Below, in pieces: positions 1 through 8,855 of a stretch of DNA of 64,000 bases. The notes beneath the pieces were generated by a model, which was given only the letters and a program-made list of their open reading frames with translations, did no database searches and had not been told where the DNA came from. Positions within the stretch are counted from its first letter, which is position 1. Every line of letters starts with the position of its first letter. A program made the translations under genes and the position numbers. The stretch lies in the NCBI GenBank assembly GCA_000708835.1, contig DF237054.1:124001-188000 (forward strand), given 5' to 3'. Source of the stretch: Klebsormidium nitens (taxonomy: Eukaryota; Streptophyta; Klebsormidiophyceae; Klebsormidiales; Klebsormidiaceae).

Positions 1-2
1 CG

Positions 3-398
3 ATCCCGGGTGCTGGGAAGGGCCTGTTTGCTTGGAGTAAGCACGGTGGGAACGAGATCGTGTTTGTGCCGAACGAAACCATATGCTCGTATGATGGGGA
101 CGTCATCTCCCAGGCTGAGTTTGACAGACGCTATGGGCAAGACACGGGCCCTTATGTTGCAGGGGGGCAGGCTGGGCTACTCATTGACGGGGCATGCAAG
201 CGAGGTGCGGGGACAGTTGCAAATGGACGGCGGGGACACGTTGATTCGAACGCACGGTTTTCGAACAGCCATGCAGGAGGGGTGCAGAGGCTCACGATAA
301 AGGCGACCAAGAACATCCGGCACGGGCAGGAGATCATTGTACCGTATGGTGCAGACTACTGGCGGAAACACCGGGGTGTTGCGCGAACAACCCGTTAA
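3..398 (+). CDS. SET-domain protein, C-terminal part (5' end outside window)
   Basis: The frame is open from the window edge to a TAA at 396-398, so only the C-terminal 131 residues are visible. They look like a nearly complete SET (lysine methyltransferase) domain. An N-terminal IPGAGKGLFA-type strand is followed by a YDGD segment, then the SNARFSNSHAGG segment (the N-x-R/H-like cofactor site), and near the end VPYGADYW, matching the terminal Y-G-x-x-Y-W of compact SET domains. There is no pre-SET or post-SET cysteine cluster in what can be seen. Compact SET domains like this occur in large DNA viruses of algae (vSET-like) and in mobile elements, as well as in host genes. The neighbours (tyrosine recombinases, HNH) favour a viral or mobile origin, but that is inference. 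A reading as an ordinary host SET gene cannot be excluded. Confidence 0.7.
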   Translation: MPGAGKGLFAWSKHGGNEIVFVPNETICSYDGDVISQAEFDRRYGQDTGPYVAGGQAGLLIDGACKRGAGTVANGRRGHVDSNARFSNSHAGGVQRLTIKATKNIRHGQEIIVPYGADYWRKHRGVARTTR

Positions 399-400
399 TT

Positions 401-667
401 TTAGAAGATTGGTGCAATTTTCCGTTCCTCTTTGCTCCTCAGGAGGTTGTTCGCAAGATTGAAGAGGACAACTGCGATTGCCGCATATTGCACGTCTCCG
501 GCAGCCCAGTATGCAACAAAGCACTGGAACACGAGTCGGAACAGCGGCGGCTCGAAGAAGTGACGGAGCAGGCCTGCCGGCTCAGGGAATGATCGGGCCG
601 CCATGAGGAACATGAGAGCAACAAGCGCAGCAACCAGCTTGTGTTCGTCGAACGCGGTGAATGCCAT
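401..667 (-). CDS. small two-helix membrane protein, unknown
   Basis: An 88-residue ORF with an ATG start (MAFTAFDEHK). It ends two bases from the stop of the converging SET ORF. It has two hydrophobic stretches: about residues 10-24 (VAALVALMFLMAA) and about 42-75 (FRLVFQCFVAYW then YAAIAVVLFNLANNLL). A charged tail (RSKEERK) follows. There is no recognisable family. Tight convergent packing with the SET ORF and no visible intron is more like a viral or mobile-element gene than the intron-rich host genes further along. It could be a chance ORF, but the clear membrane-segment pattern and ATG start argue for a real small gene. Confidence 0.4.
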   Translation of the reverse strand: MAFTAFDEHKLVAALVALMFLMAARSFPEPAGLLRHFFEPPLFRLVFQCFVAYWAAGDVQYAAIAVVLFNLANNLLRSKEERKIAPIF

Positions 668-698
668 GTATGCAATGAAGTGTGTGCAGGAAAAAGTT

Positions 699-1202
699 TC
701 AAACAGTGTTGATCACCTCACAGCAACAGTCCTCCACGTCCGCATAGTCGTCCTCTATTCTGGTGGGTAAACGGAGAGATTGTCCGTACGACAAGACATA
801 TAGCTCGACCTTGCGACCGATGGTCATTTCTCCTTCAATCTCCCTGAAGCCCTTGGTAGCCAGGACGGTGTGGCCGCAGCACTCCAACACCTTGAGCATC
901 TCTACAATCATCCTCCACGTGACATCTTGGGGTATCAGCCTGAGGCTGTCAAACGTCTGGGTGGAGTAGGGAGAGCGGAATGGGAGGTAGTCGACCTTGA
1001 ACATCCCCCTCCTGTCCGTCCAGTCAAAACGCCCGCAGCGGTACGTTAGGCCCTTGAGGCATCCTACATTGTTGCACCTTCTTGCAATGTCTTCTCGGGC
1101 AGCCTGCGACCACTGTGCACGGCGGGGGATGAAGTCGATGGCCACCCCTGCATCCGCAACATTCTCCATGGCTGCCGGACCGAATGCCCATCTGTCCCAC
1201 AC
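699..1202 (-). CDS. hypothetical protein, 167 aa
   Basis: An uninterrupted ORF starting just downstream of the truncated second recombinase copy. It is rich in Trp, Arg and Cys (for example DIARRCNNVGCLKGLTYRC, DWTDRRG, LECCGHTV and a C-terminal EDCCCEV). The hydrophobic/polar pattern suggests a folded alpha/beta protein, but I recognise no domain. It is intronless and packed close to its neighbours, as in the other ORFs of this 5' segment. The first ATG is at 1202; GTG-type starts were not considered because the element is in a eukaryotic genome. Function unknown. Confidence 0.4.
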   Translation of the reverse strand: MWDRWAFGPAAMENVADAGVAIDFIPRRAQWSQAAREDIARRCNNVGCLKGLTYRCGRFDWTDRRGMFKVDYLPFRSPYSTQTFDSLRLIPQDVTWRMIVEMLKVLECCGHTVLATKGFREIEGEMTIGRKVELYVLSYGQSLRLPTRIEDDYADVEDCCCEVINTV

Positions 1203-1210
1203 GCGTCTTC

Positions 1211-2123
1211 TTAAGCCCCGCTGACGCTGTTGAAGAGGCGCACAAGGGACGAATTGTCAAGGACCGTCCCATCTTTGAAGAAAATCGTCGAGAAGGCTCG
1301 TTTCAGGGCCTTTGAGGGCATGCCTTCGTCGCCTGTTGAATTGGACAGCACGTACTTGCGGGGGAACAGGCGGAGGGAGTCTGCAATCTGGTTGTTGAGC
1401 GCACGCGGTACTAGCTCAAACCTTGTCTCTTCCCCCGTTTGCTTCTTGCAGGCCCTGTGAAAGGTGAACTTGTTGATGCACGTCTCAACAATGCTGTCCA
1501 CCAATCTGTCTGTGCGCGTTTCACCAAGCCGAACGACCTTCACATGACAAAGATCGGAATGTAACGGTTTGATGGCAGAGTAGAGGCTCAGCATAAGGCT
1601 CTGAAGTAAAAGGCCCTTCTCTAAGTCACTGAGGTTGCCGGCCCCTTTCGGATACAGCTTTTCTTTGATCTCCTTTGCAAGGCACTTTTTCATCCGCTCG
1701 ATCTCGGCTTTTCCAACCGCTGTCTTCATCACCTCCTGTTCTGTTTTTCTCTCTTCGGCAAGATCGTGGATGGCTTCAACAAACAATGCGTGATATCTCT
1801 GGAGCAGCCCCTCGTGTTGCCCTCTCTTCAAAAGCAGTAACAGGTATGAGGTAGAGCTTGCGAGATGCCGGCTTGTAGCCTGTCAGGGCTGTGGACACTG
1901 CGTCAACATCGCTGAGCCACACAAGGTTCTCCATATTTGGGCGTCCGCTTACCCGCTTGTGCAGACGCTGCAGCAGCGATAAGTACTGCGTGATGGTGCT
2001 TGTGCTCCTGCCTTCCCCTGCGAGCAGCTTGGTGATGTCCATGCTTCCTTTGACAATTGTTGTGATCATTTTCCGGGCACCACGTACGCTGCTTTCAGAC
2101 TCTTCTGTAAACCCGCTCTGCAA
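1211..2123 (-). pseudogene. tyrosine recombinase, copy 2 (frameshifted, C-terminally truncated, catalytic Arg lost)
   Basis: This is a paralogue of the copy just upstream on the same strand. The N-terminal part (2123-1776) aligns with the SAM-like core-binding domain of copy 1, including the shared stretch YKPASRK. The C-terminal part (1831-1211) aligns with its catalytic domain but lies in another frame. The break is in the helix after YKPASRKLYL. Copy 2 has PLHSDL where copy 1 has PLRNDY, so the first catalytic Arg is His. It stops at 1211 after LVRLFNSVSG and lacks the MGHS histidine and the tyrosine nucleophile. It must be inactive as a recombinase. It overlaps the 3' end of copy 1 by about 28 bp, pointing to a head-to-tail duplication. 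Confidence 0.7.
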
Positions 2124-3038
2124 TTTCGGCAGAGTGGCCCATACTTGCTGCGATTGCGTGCCTCTCTTTCAAGGTGACCTCGTCCTTGTACAGCTCGCTC
2201 AGGAAGATCTTTCTCAGCATCCACGACCTTGCGTGCTTCCCTTCCTTCTCAAAGATCTGCCCGAACGTCTTGCTCAGGTAGGCTGGAGACATGGGCTGGT
2301 CCCCGTTTGTCAGATTTGAGAGGAGGTATCTCCTCGGAAAGACTTTGAGGCTGTCCGACACAATCTTGTTGACGGATCTTGGGAACGGGGTGGTCCTGTC
2401 GCCGTACGCCTTGTGTGTCTTGTAATGGCGCAGGAGCATCGTGTAGGATCCAGGTGGGCCCTCTACGAGCACGTTCAGCTTCTGGTCTGCCTCTGACTGC
2501 ACCTGCCCGTGGGGTATGATCTTGACCTCTGCATAATCGTTGCGAAGCGGGTTCATCTTTGAGTAAAGGTTGAGTATTAGGTGGTGTGTGATGATCCGAC
2601 GGTCTTCGAGATCAATCTCCTCGAGCTTCTTTCCAACGATCTGTTTTCGTATGATCCTCTGAAGCTTGTCAATCTTGTTCTTGACGTCCTTGAGGGTGAT
2701 CCAGTTCTTCAATTCGCGCTCCGTCTTTGTCTGCTCGAGATTGTCCTTGCTCGCAATCTCCTTGATGCACTTTTCGAGCTCTTGAGAGTACTTGGAGTGC
2801 AGTTCGCCTTCGTTACAGCCTTTTAAGAGAACGACGATGGGACGATGTAAAACTTCCTGGACGCAGGCTTGTAGTGGCTGATTGAGCTCATAACCGAGTC
2901 CAAGTCTCTCAGCCAGTCAACGTCGTCAAACTGCTCCGATCCTGTCAGCATGCGGTGAAGGCGCTTGAGAATGGTAATGTATTGTGTCACTGTTGTGTTT
3001 GATCGCCTCTCGCCGGAAAGAAGGTTCCGGAGGTCCAT
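2095..3038 (-). pseudogene. tyrosine recombinase (integrase), copy 1; catalytic residues intact but split by a frameshift
   Basis: The N-terminal ORF 3038-2823 holds a core-binding domain (TVTQYITILKRLHRML ... YKPASRKFYIV). It stops and is continued in another frame by the catalytic domain (ATG at 2712; the frame is open further upstream to about 2830). In the 205-residue catalytic ORF I see Arg57 (NPLRNDY), Lys98 (HYKTHK), Arg167 (SWMLRK), His193 (MGHS) and Tyr202 (RVYRR). That is the full R-K-R-H-Y set of phage-integrase-type enzymes. The layout resembles recombinases encoded by large DNA viruses, polinton-like viruses and Crypton-type elements of algae. A one-base loss near a CCC run (about 2845) would explain the split. 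Alternatives are a sequencing error or a short unrecognised intron. Such enzymes normally integrate the element that carries them. Confidence 0.75.
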
Positions 3039-3071
3039 CCGCCCTACTTCAAACGCAGATAATTTTCTAAT

Positions 3072-3578
3072 ATGGAGTGCATGCTATTGATTACTTCACA
3101 TTCTTCACGGTACGGTTCAGACACAGATGGGCAGATGCGCAGGTGGTTTGTACCCCCTCCCTATGATGAAAACAACATCAACCAGATTTTGAAATACTTT
3201 TGAAAGTTCGTCTTTATCCGTGTATATGCGCACGCCCGTTATAATGTCATTGCTTTCTCGTTTGAAACACGTGAATGTATATCTCACAAGTGGCATGGAT
3301 GACTTTAGTGTGGAGTACGCCAGTTTCAACGAGGATGGCACTCGTATGACGGCAACAAGAGGAAGGAAGCTAAGGAGGCTGAAAACTTCCTGAAGCGAGT
3401 CACCCGCACTGCAGCACGGTGCAGAGAAACGGAGAGAATGCTGCAAGAGGTCCGGGCCATACTTCCTGCCTTTGACGCGAGACGGCTTGTTCTGCGGAAT
3501 AAATTGAATAGCAGCCTGAAGCAGCTGAAGACAAGAGGGATTGAGACCGCTCCTTACACGATGCCAGAGTTCGATTGA
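3072..3578 (+). pseudogene. decayed ORF between integrase and HNH ORF
   Basis: It starts with an ATG at 3072, divergent from the integrase ATG at 3038. The frame codes MRRWFVPPPYDENN-type sequence to a TGA near 3201. Coding-like sequence then continues in a different frame (about 3204-3340: LKHVNVYLTSGMDDFSVEYA) and returns to the first frame (about 3340-3578: KEAENFLKRVTRTAARC, then a helical Arg/Leu-rich stretch) to a TGA at 3576. Two shifts plus in-frame stops indicate decay. The frame is the same as that of the HNH ORF starting at 3615, so both may be pieces of one former gene. No domain recognised in this part. Confidence 0.45.
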
Positions 3579-3614
3579 ACGTGCCAGGAATGTACTAGTG
3601 GTCTTTCAGAAAGC

Positions 3615-4352
3615 ATGGCCTGTGCTATACTCTATGAAACACATGTGAAGTGGGTATGCATTTCGTGTGTCCCAGGTGGAGAGCGCATAGAAGCAAAAGC
3701 TGCACTGAGAGCCGTCCGGCAGAAGGTAGAGACGAGGATGAACAATCTTCATCAGACATTGGGGGAGCTTGGGGCTTTAGAACTGCAAGGTGGAGTGCAC
3801 ACGCTTATTAACATTGTGCGGATCCTGAAAAGCTCCGCAAGAACGCCCTCGGATGATGATGTTTCTGGGAGCAAAGGGACAGGCATCAGGGGCTCTGAAA
3901 AGTATAATGCATGGCAGCTGGCTCTGAGTGCAAGCCCCGAGTTCCCAGCTGACATCATAGGAGAGTGCTTGGTCTATCGATCCATGACTGTCATTGAGGG
4001 CAAGGCTATAGCTCAGCTGCACGCACGCGTGAAGGACATGCACAATCGGGTGTTCCGTGTAGATATTGACCTGTTGATAAAAGAGTCCGTTGTGGGAAGG
4101 AACAAAGCTATTCGTGGATGCTTCAAAGACGTACTTGTGGAAGTAATCACGCTCGAGGACCTCCAAAGAGGGTTGTGTTCAAGTTGCGGGGAAGCCTTGC
4201 TGTGGAGCAGGCTGATTGGCGGGAGAACCAACTTTCCAGAGTTGGATCGGTCAGATGTAAGAATAGCCACGTATGCTGACAACTTTTCTTGGATGTGCCA
4301 CTGTTGCAACACGACAAAAGGCTTACGGACAGACCTCTTTGTTTATGATTAA
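3615..4352 (+). CDS. HNH-endonuclease-like protein with zinc-ribbon cysteines
   Basis: A 245-residue ORF. The C-terminal 65 residues fit the DRxD-type HNH pattern: LCSSCGEALLW (paired cysteines), then LDRSDVR, then Y-A-D-N, then MCHCCNTTKG (C-x2-C with the Asn of HNH). In this family the DR-D and dN elements supply the metal site and the cysteines hold the fold. The N-terminal about 170 residues are mainly helical with no recognised domain. HNH proteins of this layout are common in algal large DNA viruses and mobile elements, where they act as homing-type or genome-cleaving nucleases. The ORF is flanked in the same frame by stop-interrupted coding-like sequence on both sides (3072-3578 and 4353-4631), so it is probably a fragment of a longer decayed gene rather than an active enzyme. 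Confidence 0.55.
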   Translation: MACAILYETHVKWVCISCVPGGERIEAKAALRAVRQKVETRMNNLHQTLGELGALELQGGVHTLINIVRILKSSARTPSDDDVSGSKGTGIRGSEKYNAWQLALSASPEFPADIIGECLVYRSMTVIEGKAIAQLHARVKDMHNRVFRVDIDLLIKESVVGRNKAIRGCFKDVLVEVITLEDLQRGLCSSCGEALLWSRLIGGRTNFPELDRSDVRIATYADNFSWMCHCCNTTKGLRTDLFVYD

Positions 4353-4631
4353 GCACTCTTGGACACCATCACAACCGTGCAAGACTCAATTGCTAGAGGT
4401 GAGATTGACAGCGATCATGAGCAGGTTCTCAGCAAGCTGCAGGAGGAAATTGCTTGACAGGCAAGCCGACAAGGCATTCTGTCCAGAAGCGTCTATCATG
4501 CAAAGGAGGGTTTGAAGACGATGGTTTATGCGATCTCTTCTCTACTCATCGGCTTGCTCCCACCAGAAATAGTCATCAACCGGTGGCAGCAAAAAAAGAA
4601 GCTCTTCTTTCGTCCACATTTTTCTTTCTGA
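4353..4631 (+). pseudogene. same-frame continuation of the HNH ORF after its stop
   Basis: Immediately after the TAA that ends the HNH ORF, the same frame reads LLDTITTVQDSIARGEI and on to another stop (TGA near 4455). It then reads GLKTMVYAISSLLIGLL and continues to a TGA at 4629. The composition (amphipathic then hydrophobic helix) is protein-like. I read it as the former C-terminus of the HNH gene, now cut by point-mutation stops. Confidence 0.35.
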
Positions 4632-6616
4632 TGCCTGCATCTGCAAGCATTTTGTTGACCCTTGTCTCCCAAGAGCTACTATCATCCCGCGTGCCAAAAA
4701 TCTGAAGCTTCTTGTCAAACTTTTCACGTACTTCCCAGGCTCTCCCTAGTCTTTGGCACGTACTGGCCTATCACCTCTTGTAGCACCAGATTCTGATTGG
4801 AACTGCACAAAGCACCACACAGAGCCCGAGTATTGTCAGTGCTAAAAGAGCACATACTGTGCAAGGCAACTCCTGCATCCCTGGCTGGAACGTATACTCC
4901 GCATCTGCTTGTTATGTTGGGCCACTTGGTGGCGTGATATCAACCCCGCAGTGTCTTTTGTCAGCAGAGCTCTGAAGGCCAAGGCAAGAGCAGTAACAAA
5001 CCTCTGGACAGCAAGAGCCTGTCGCAGCTCATGTACTTCTCTTCGAGGTCCTTGCGGGTCATTGCTGCTGGATCCATTGTGTTGTCGGCTAGGGAATCAA
5101 GGGTATTGAGCGACCTGCGCGAGATTGTAAGCTTTCACCGATGCGAATCAGACAACCTCAATCTGGCTGCATGTCTCAATCGTGGAAAAACAGGTGACCA
5201 GTTTTTCCGAAGACTAACCCACTCCCCGTCCGGTAGTACCAGTTACCCAGAGGCATCTCATGTCTCGCATCTCGTTATTACAAGGTGTGTGGTGTAGGGT
5301 TTTAAGAAACTGCGCTCGCACATGCGCGCGCTTCTCATCTTGACAGCGCTATGGAGACCAGACACAGCCCTCAATCGCCCATGGAGAGCCAAGTAATGCA
5401 GGCCATCCCAGTCAGTGCGCCTCATCCCAAGATTCAGGCAGCTGGTGGCTCGAATGCGCCGTTGACCGCCAGCGGCTGCTGCAATCCCTGACAACGATGG
5501 CAGCATGGATCCATGTGACTTGTCCTGATTTGACGAAGTCCTCGTTGTTCGCGAGCCAGCGCACGTCATATCCCCTCGTCCGCCCCATCATTTAGCTTCG
5601 CCCCTAAAACGTTGCCGTGATTGTTACGACGGACTGTACGGAGTTTGCACGTACAGAAGTTGCATTAAGCCGTCGATCGGCTTCAAGCAGTGTCACTTGG
5701 ACCCACCGGAGTTCAGGATTCGGGTGTCGGGTTTACTGTCGGGCGGCGCGGCCGTGTACATGTTTTTTGTTTTTGTTTTTTGCTTTACCCTGGGCCGGCT
5801 TAGGCTCCCGGTAGAGCAGGTAGGTGCAAACGAGCACGCCAACTTCGCTCGGGGATTTTAACCCCGACCACCTTCTCTGCGAGGTAAGTCGCAACCCCTC
5901 TCCCTAATTTTTGCGAGAGCTCGGTGGGGCACTGGAACTTTTAACTCCCATACGGTGCTTACACTAACGTTTGGAACTCCCAGTCACATTGGGTCCTTTT
6001 CTCGTCAAAATCCGTCGGAAAAGACCAGAAAAACCCTCGCATTTACATTGCCCAAACTTTCCCTTTGAAGGTTTCTCACGGTAATCTAAGACCGTCCGAT
6101 GGAGCGTTCATGAATGGGCCAAAGCAGGATATCGACGGCGTCGTATTGAGCACCTTCCGAAAGTCAAGGACCGGGACTTGAAAGGGAAAGGGACCCGGCG
6201 AACAGAAAAAAAATCCTGCCGATTTTCTTGTCACCGGAACGAAAGAGTCTTTTCAAAACTCACGTTCAAACCGACCGGAAAAGGCCGGAAAGGGAAAATT
6301 TTGGCTAGAGTAAACACCGTACCAGGAAAAAAAAGAAAACGGGAGCGGGAGCGGGAACTCTTCGGTCACCCATTCCAGTACACCTCGCGGATACCTTGTC
6401 GAGCGTTTGACCGCTCTCCCAGCGCGCTAGGTGACGCGTTGGTTTGCCGGCCGTGTACATGCCAACAGGAGGGTCTTGCGGACGTGGAATCGACGGTGCC
6501 ATCGAGTTTCTGATAATGGACGGCTCACTCTGCGAATCAGGCCAAAGTCGAGCCCATCGATTTACAAACCAGGAGAAAGTGCCCATGGCACTGGCCCCAG
6601 AAATTGAATACGAGGA
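4632..6616. other. no gene recognised
   Basis: The ORFs here are short, lack start context and show no family resemblance. The stretch at about 5700-6400 is rich in CCGG and AAAA/GGAAA words (repeated CCGGAAA-type words near 6230-6300) and may be the remains of a retroelement or of the viral segment. I found no terminal repeats, primer site or tRNA to support that. Confidence 0.4.
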
Positions 6617-7673
6617 GTGGAGAATCAGGGAAACCATCTGATGCAGGCAACAAGTCGTTCATTTCAGGACGAAGGCAAAGCCAGCATGGAGGGATGTTGC
6701 GGATTCACCAAGGTCATGCAAGTCGACTCACCGGAAATCACGCCATTCTTGGAGAGCCATCTTCTGCCTTCAGAGCACCAATACGTTACAGTGGAGGATG
6801 TGATGCGGAGCTACATCCAGTACACGGGCAATGTCCGTGTAGCTTATGCTGACTTCTTAGCCGTGATGTTGGATGTGAAGGGGCCATACATTCTTCCCTA
6901 CAAGAGCCATCACTTGGTGATTGACTACATTTGTAGCCCTGCACCCCCCAAGCCCATCCAAGTGCTTGTTGACTTGTCACCTTGCGAAACTGTCAAAAGT
7001 GAGAAAACGTGAAGGGTGGTGTGTGATGAAGCCTGTGTTGGTACTTGGAGTTAGATTTCACAGTCTGGAGTTCCGAATTAGAGCAGAACCTCCCTTTTAT
7101 GTGGGAGACATGGCAAGCTTTGTGGAGCAGCTTCCAGTGACTCGAGCCCTGTACCCAATATTGACTAATCTAGGTAGCATGTACTGGCCTGGCCCAGTTT
7201 GACAGAAGTCATTTACGAATGCACAAAAGGATGAGCTAGTTGCCACAAGATTCAAGGGGTTAAAGGAAAGAACGGTTTCGCTGAACTTTAGTGGCAAGAT
7301 TGGTCAGCAGTTTGCAATGTTGAAGCAAAGAAAATTCTCATGTACCACTGGTATGGATGCAATAATATTCTCCTGTGGATTGGGGATAAGGAATACCTTT
7401 TCTCGGGTGTCGATGTAATGATCAGCAGGTAAGGTTGCATAGCTGATTGGATCTGGACGATACGTTTGCTCGAATACGGCCTTCATGGGCTCTGCCTGCC
7501 TTGTTTCACTTCCCTCCCAAGCGGGCATAGCTTTGGCTAGTCTAGTGGATGACTTGCGTCTCATGTCTTTTGCGCAAGTACTCCAGCATCCAGTTGTGTC
7601 ACCGTCTCTTTGGGGACTTCTACTCAGAGTGGCATTGACCATTGTGGAGGATCTAGAAAATGCTAGAAGTTGA
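6617..7673 (+). pseudogene. degenerate ORF cluster, possibly viral helicase-type C-terminal region
   Basis: An ORF (first ATG 6641, stop 7012) reads YVTVEDVMRSYIQYTGNVRV. This loosely resembles the small winged-helix segment found near the C-terminus of D5-type viral primase-helicases, but I would not assign it on this alone. From about 6921 coding-like sequence continues in another frame (FYVGDMASFVEQLPVTRALY), crosses a TGA at 7200-7202 (KDELVATRFKGLKERTVSL) and, past stops at about 7419-7450, continues to 7673 (ASLVDDLRLMSFAQVLQHP). Same-frame stops and shifts suggest a dead gene belonging to the 5' element. Function not established. Confidence 0.35.
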
Positions 7674-8855
7674 CTTGAAAGAGAAGGGCGACGTGCTCTG
7701 TCTTTTGGCTGCTCTCGACGTCGGCTAAGTGTTCGCTCAGCATTTCATGACAGGATCATGTGGAATATCTTCTGCCGTTCTTGTAGGCATTCAATTAGAT
7801 TGCACTCTCGAATAATTGACCTTGACTAGAGGACTGGTGAAAGCAGCATATTCAAGGCGACTCACTTCAACCCACACCAATTGCACCATATCACGGGCAT
7901 TTGGAACGTGCTCTAGAATATTCTAAAAGAACTGGTTGGCTTTTGATGCTCGAATATTCAAAACTGCCTAAGACAGGCGTCTAGAATCTAGAGGATCTGA
8001 CAGAGACTTGTATTCGCCTTCGAGCATGTCGTGTTCATTCAAGTCGCCCTCGATAAAATTTTTGAAGAATGCTGGTTCTCGATTAGCCCAGTCGGAAGGA
8101 CACATGCTGGAGTATCATGTACTTGCGTGCAATTGCGTGTACGATATGCCTGTCTATTTCCACGGAACTTGTTGTTCGCGTTAACATGAGCTACAACTAC
8201 GTGAATGAGTGACACCTCTTGCAGCGGACTTGTCGAGACATGTGTTTTGCTTAATTGTGTGGCAATATTGCATTTTGATCGTCAAAGAGCCACGCGCCTG
8301 AAGAGGAGTTGTTGGAAGTATGGGGGTCCCACGCGGATGAAAGTGAGCGCCATCAAGAAGTTATATTAATTCCCTGTTGTGGATGCAAGCGATCCACCTC
8401 TTTAGATTTCATGAGCCAATGACAGTGCCACCACGACGAGCAGTGATTTGCTACATGAGCAAGATCATGTCCTGGAGCTTTCTAGTAAACACATAGGTGC
8501 CTTCTCTGGGGACAACATGGCATGCAACCCATTATTTTGAAATATTTGGGGCAGGGGCAGGAGAATAAACGAGTGTAATTCTGAACTATCCAAAGCATAT
8601 ACAAGAAGTACGCGTAGAGTTCACATCAGATAGAGAACATGAACGGGTATGTGAACGACGTATGCATGCATGCACGAGACATTTTCAAGTGGGGGTTTGC
8701 CGCACACACGTCGTCGTTTTGTACATAATGCTAAAGAACATCCAGAATGCTAGGATAGCAGCCCAGTTCAGAGTCTTCGTCCACGAGCAAGACCAAGCAT
8801 CCCCACGCTTTGCGCGGGATTAACAGGACCCTGTCTCTGTACAAACCAATAGGCC
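7674..8855. other. intergenic, no gene seen
   Basis: A+T-richer sequence with only short ORFs. The end nearest 8855 is presumably the 3' UTR of the minus-strand cysteine-rich gene; I see no clear polyadenylation signal. It probably contains the boundary between the decayed element and host sequence, but no target-site duplication or terminal repeat was visible. Confidence 0.4.
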
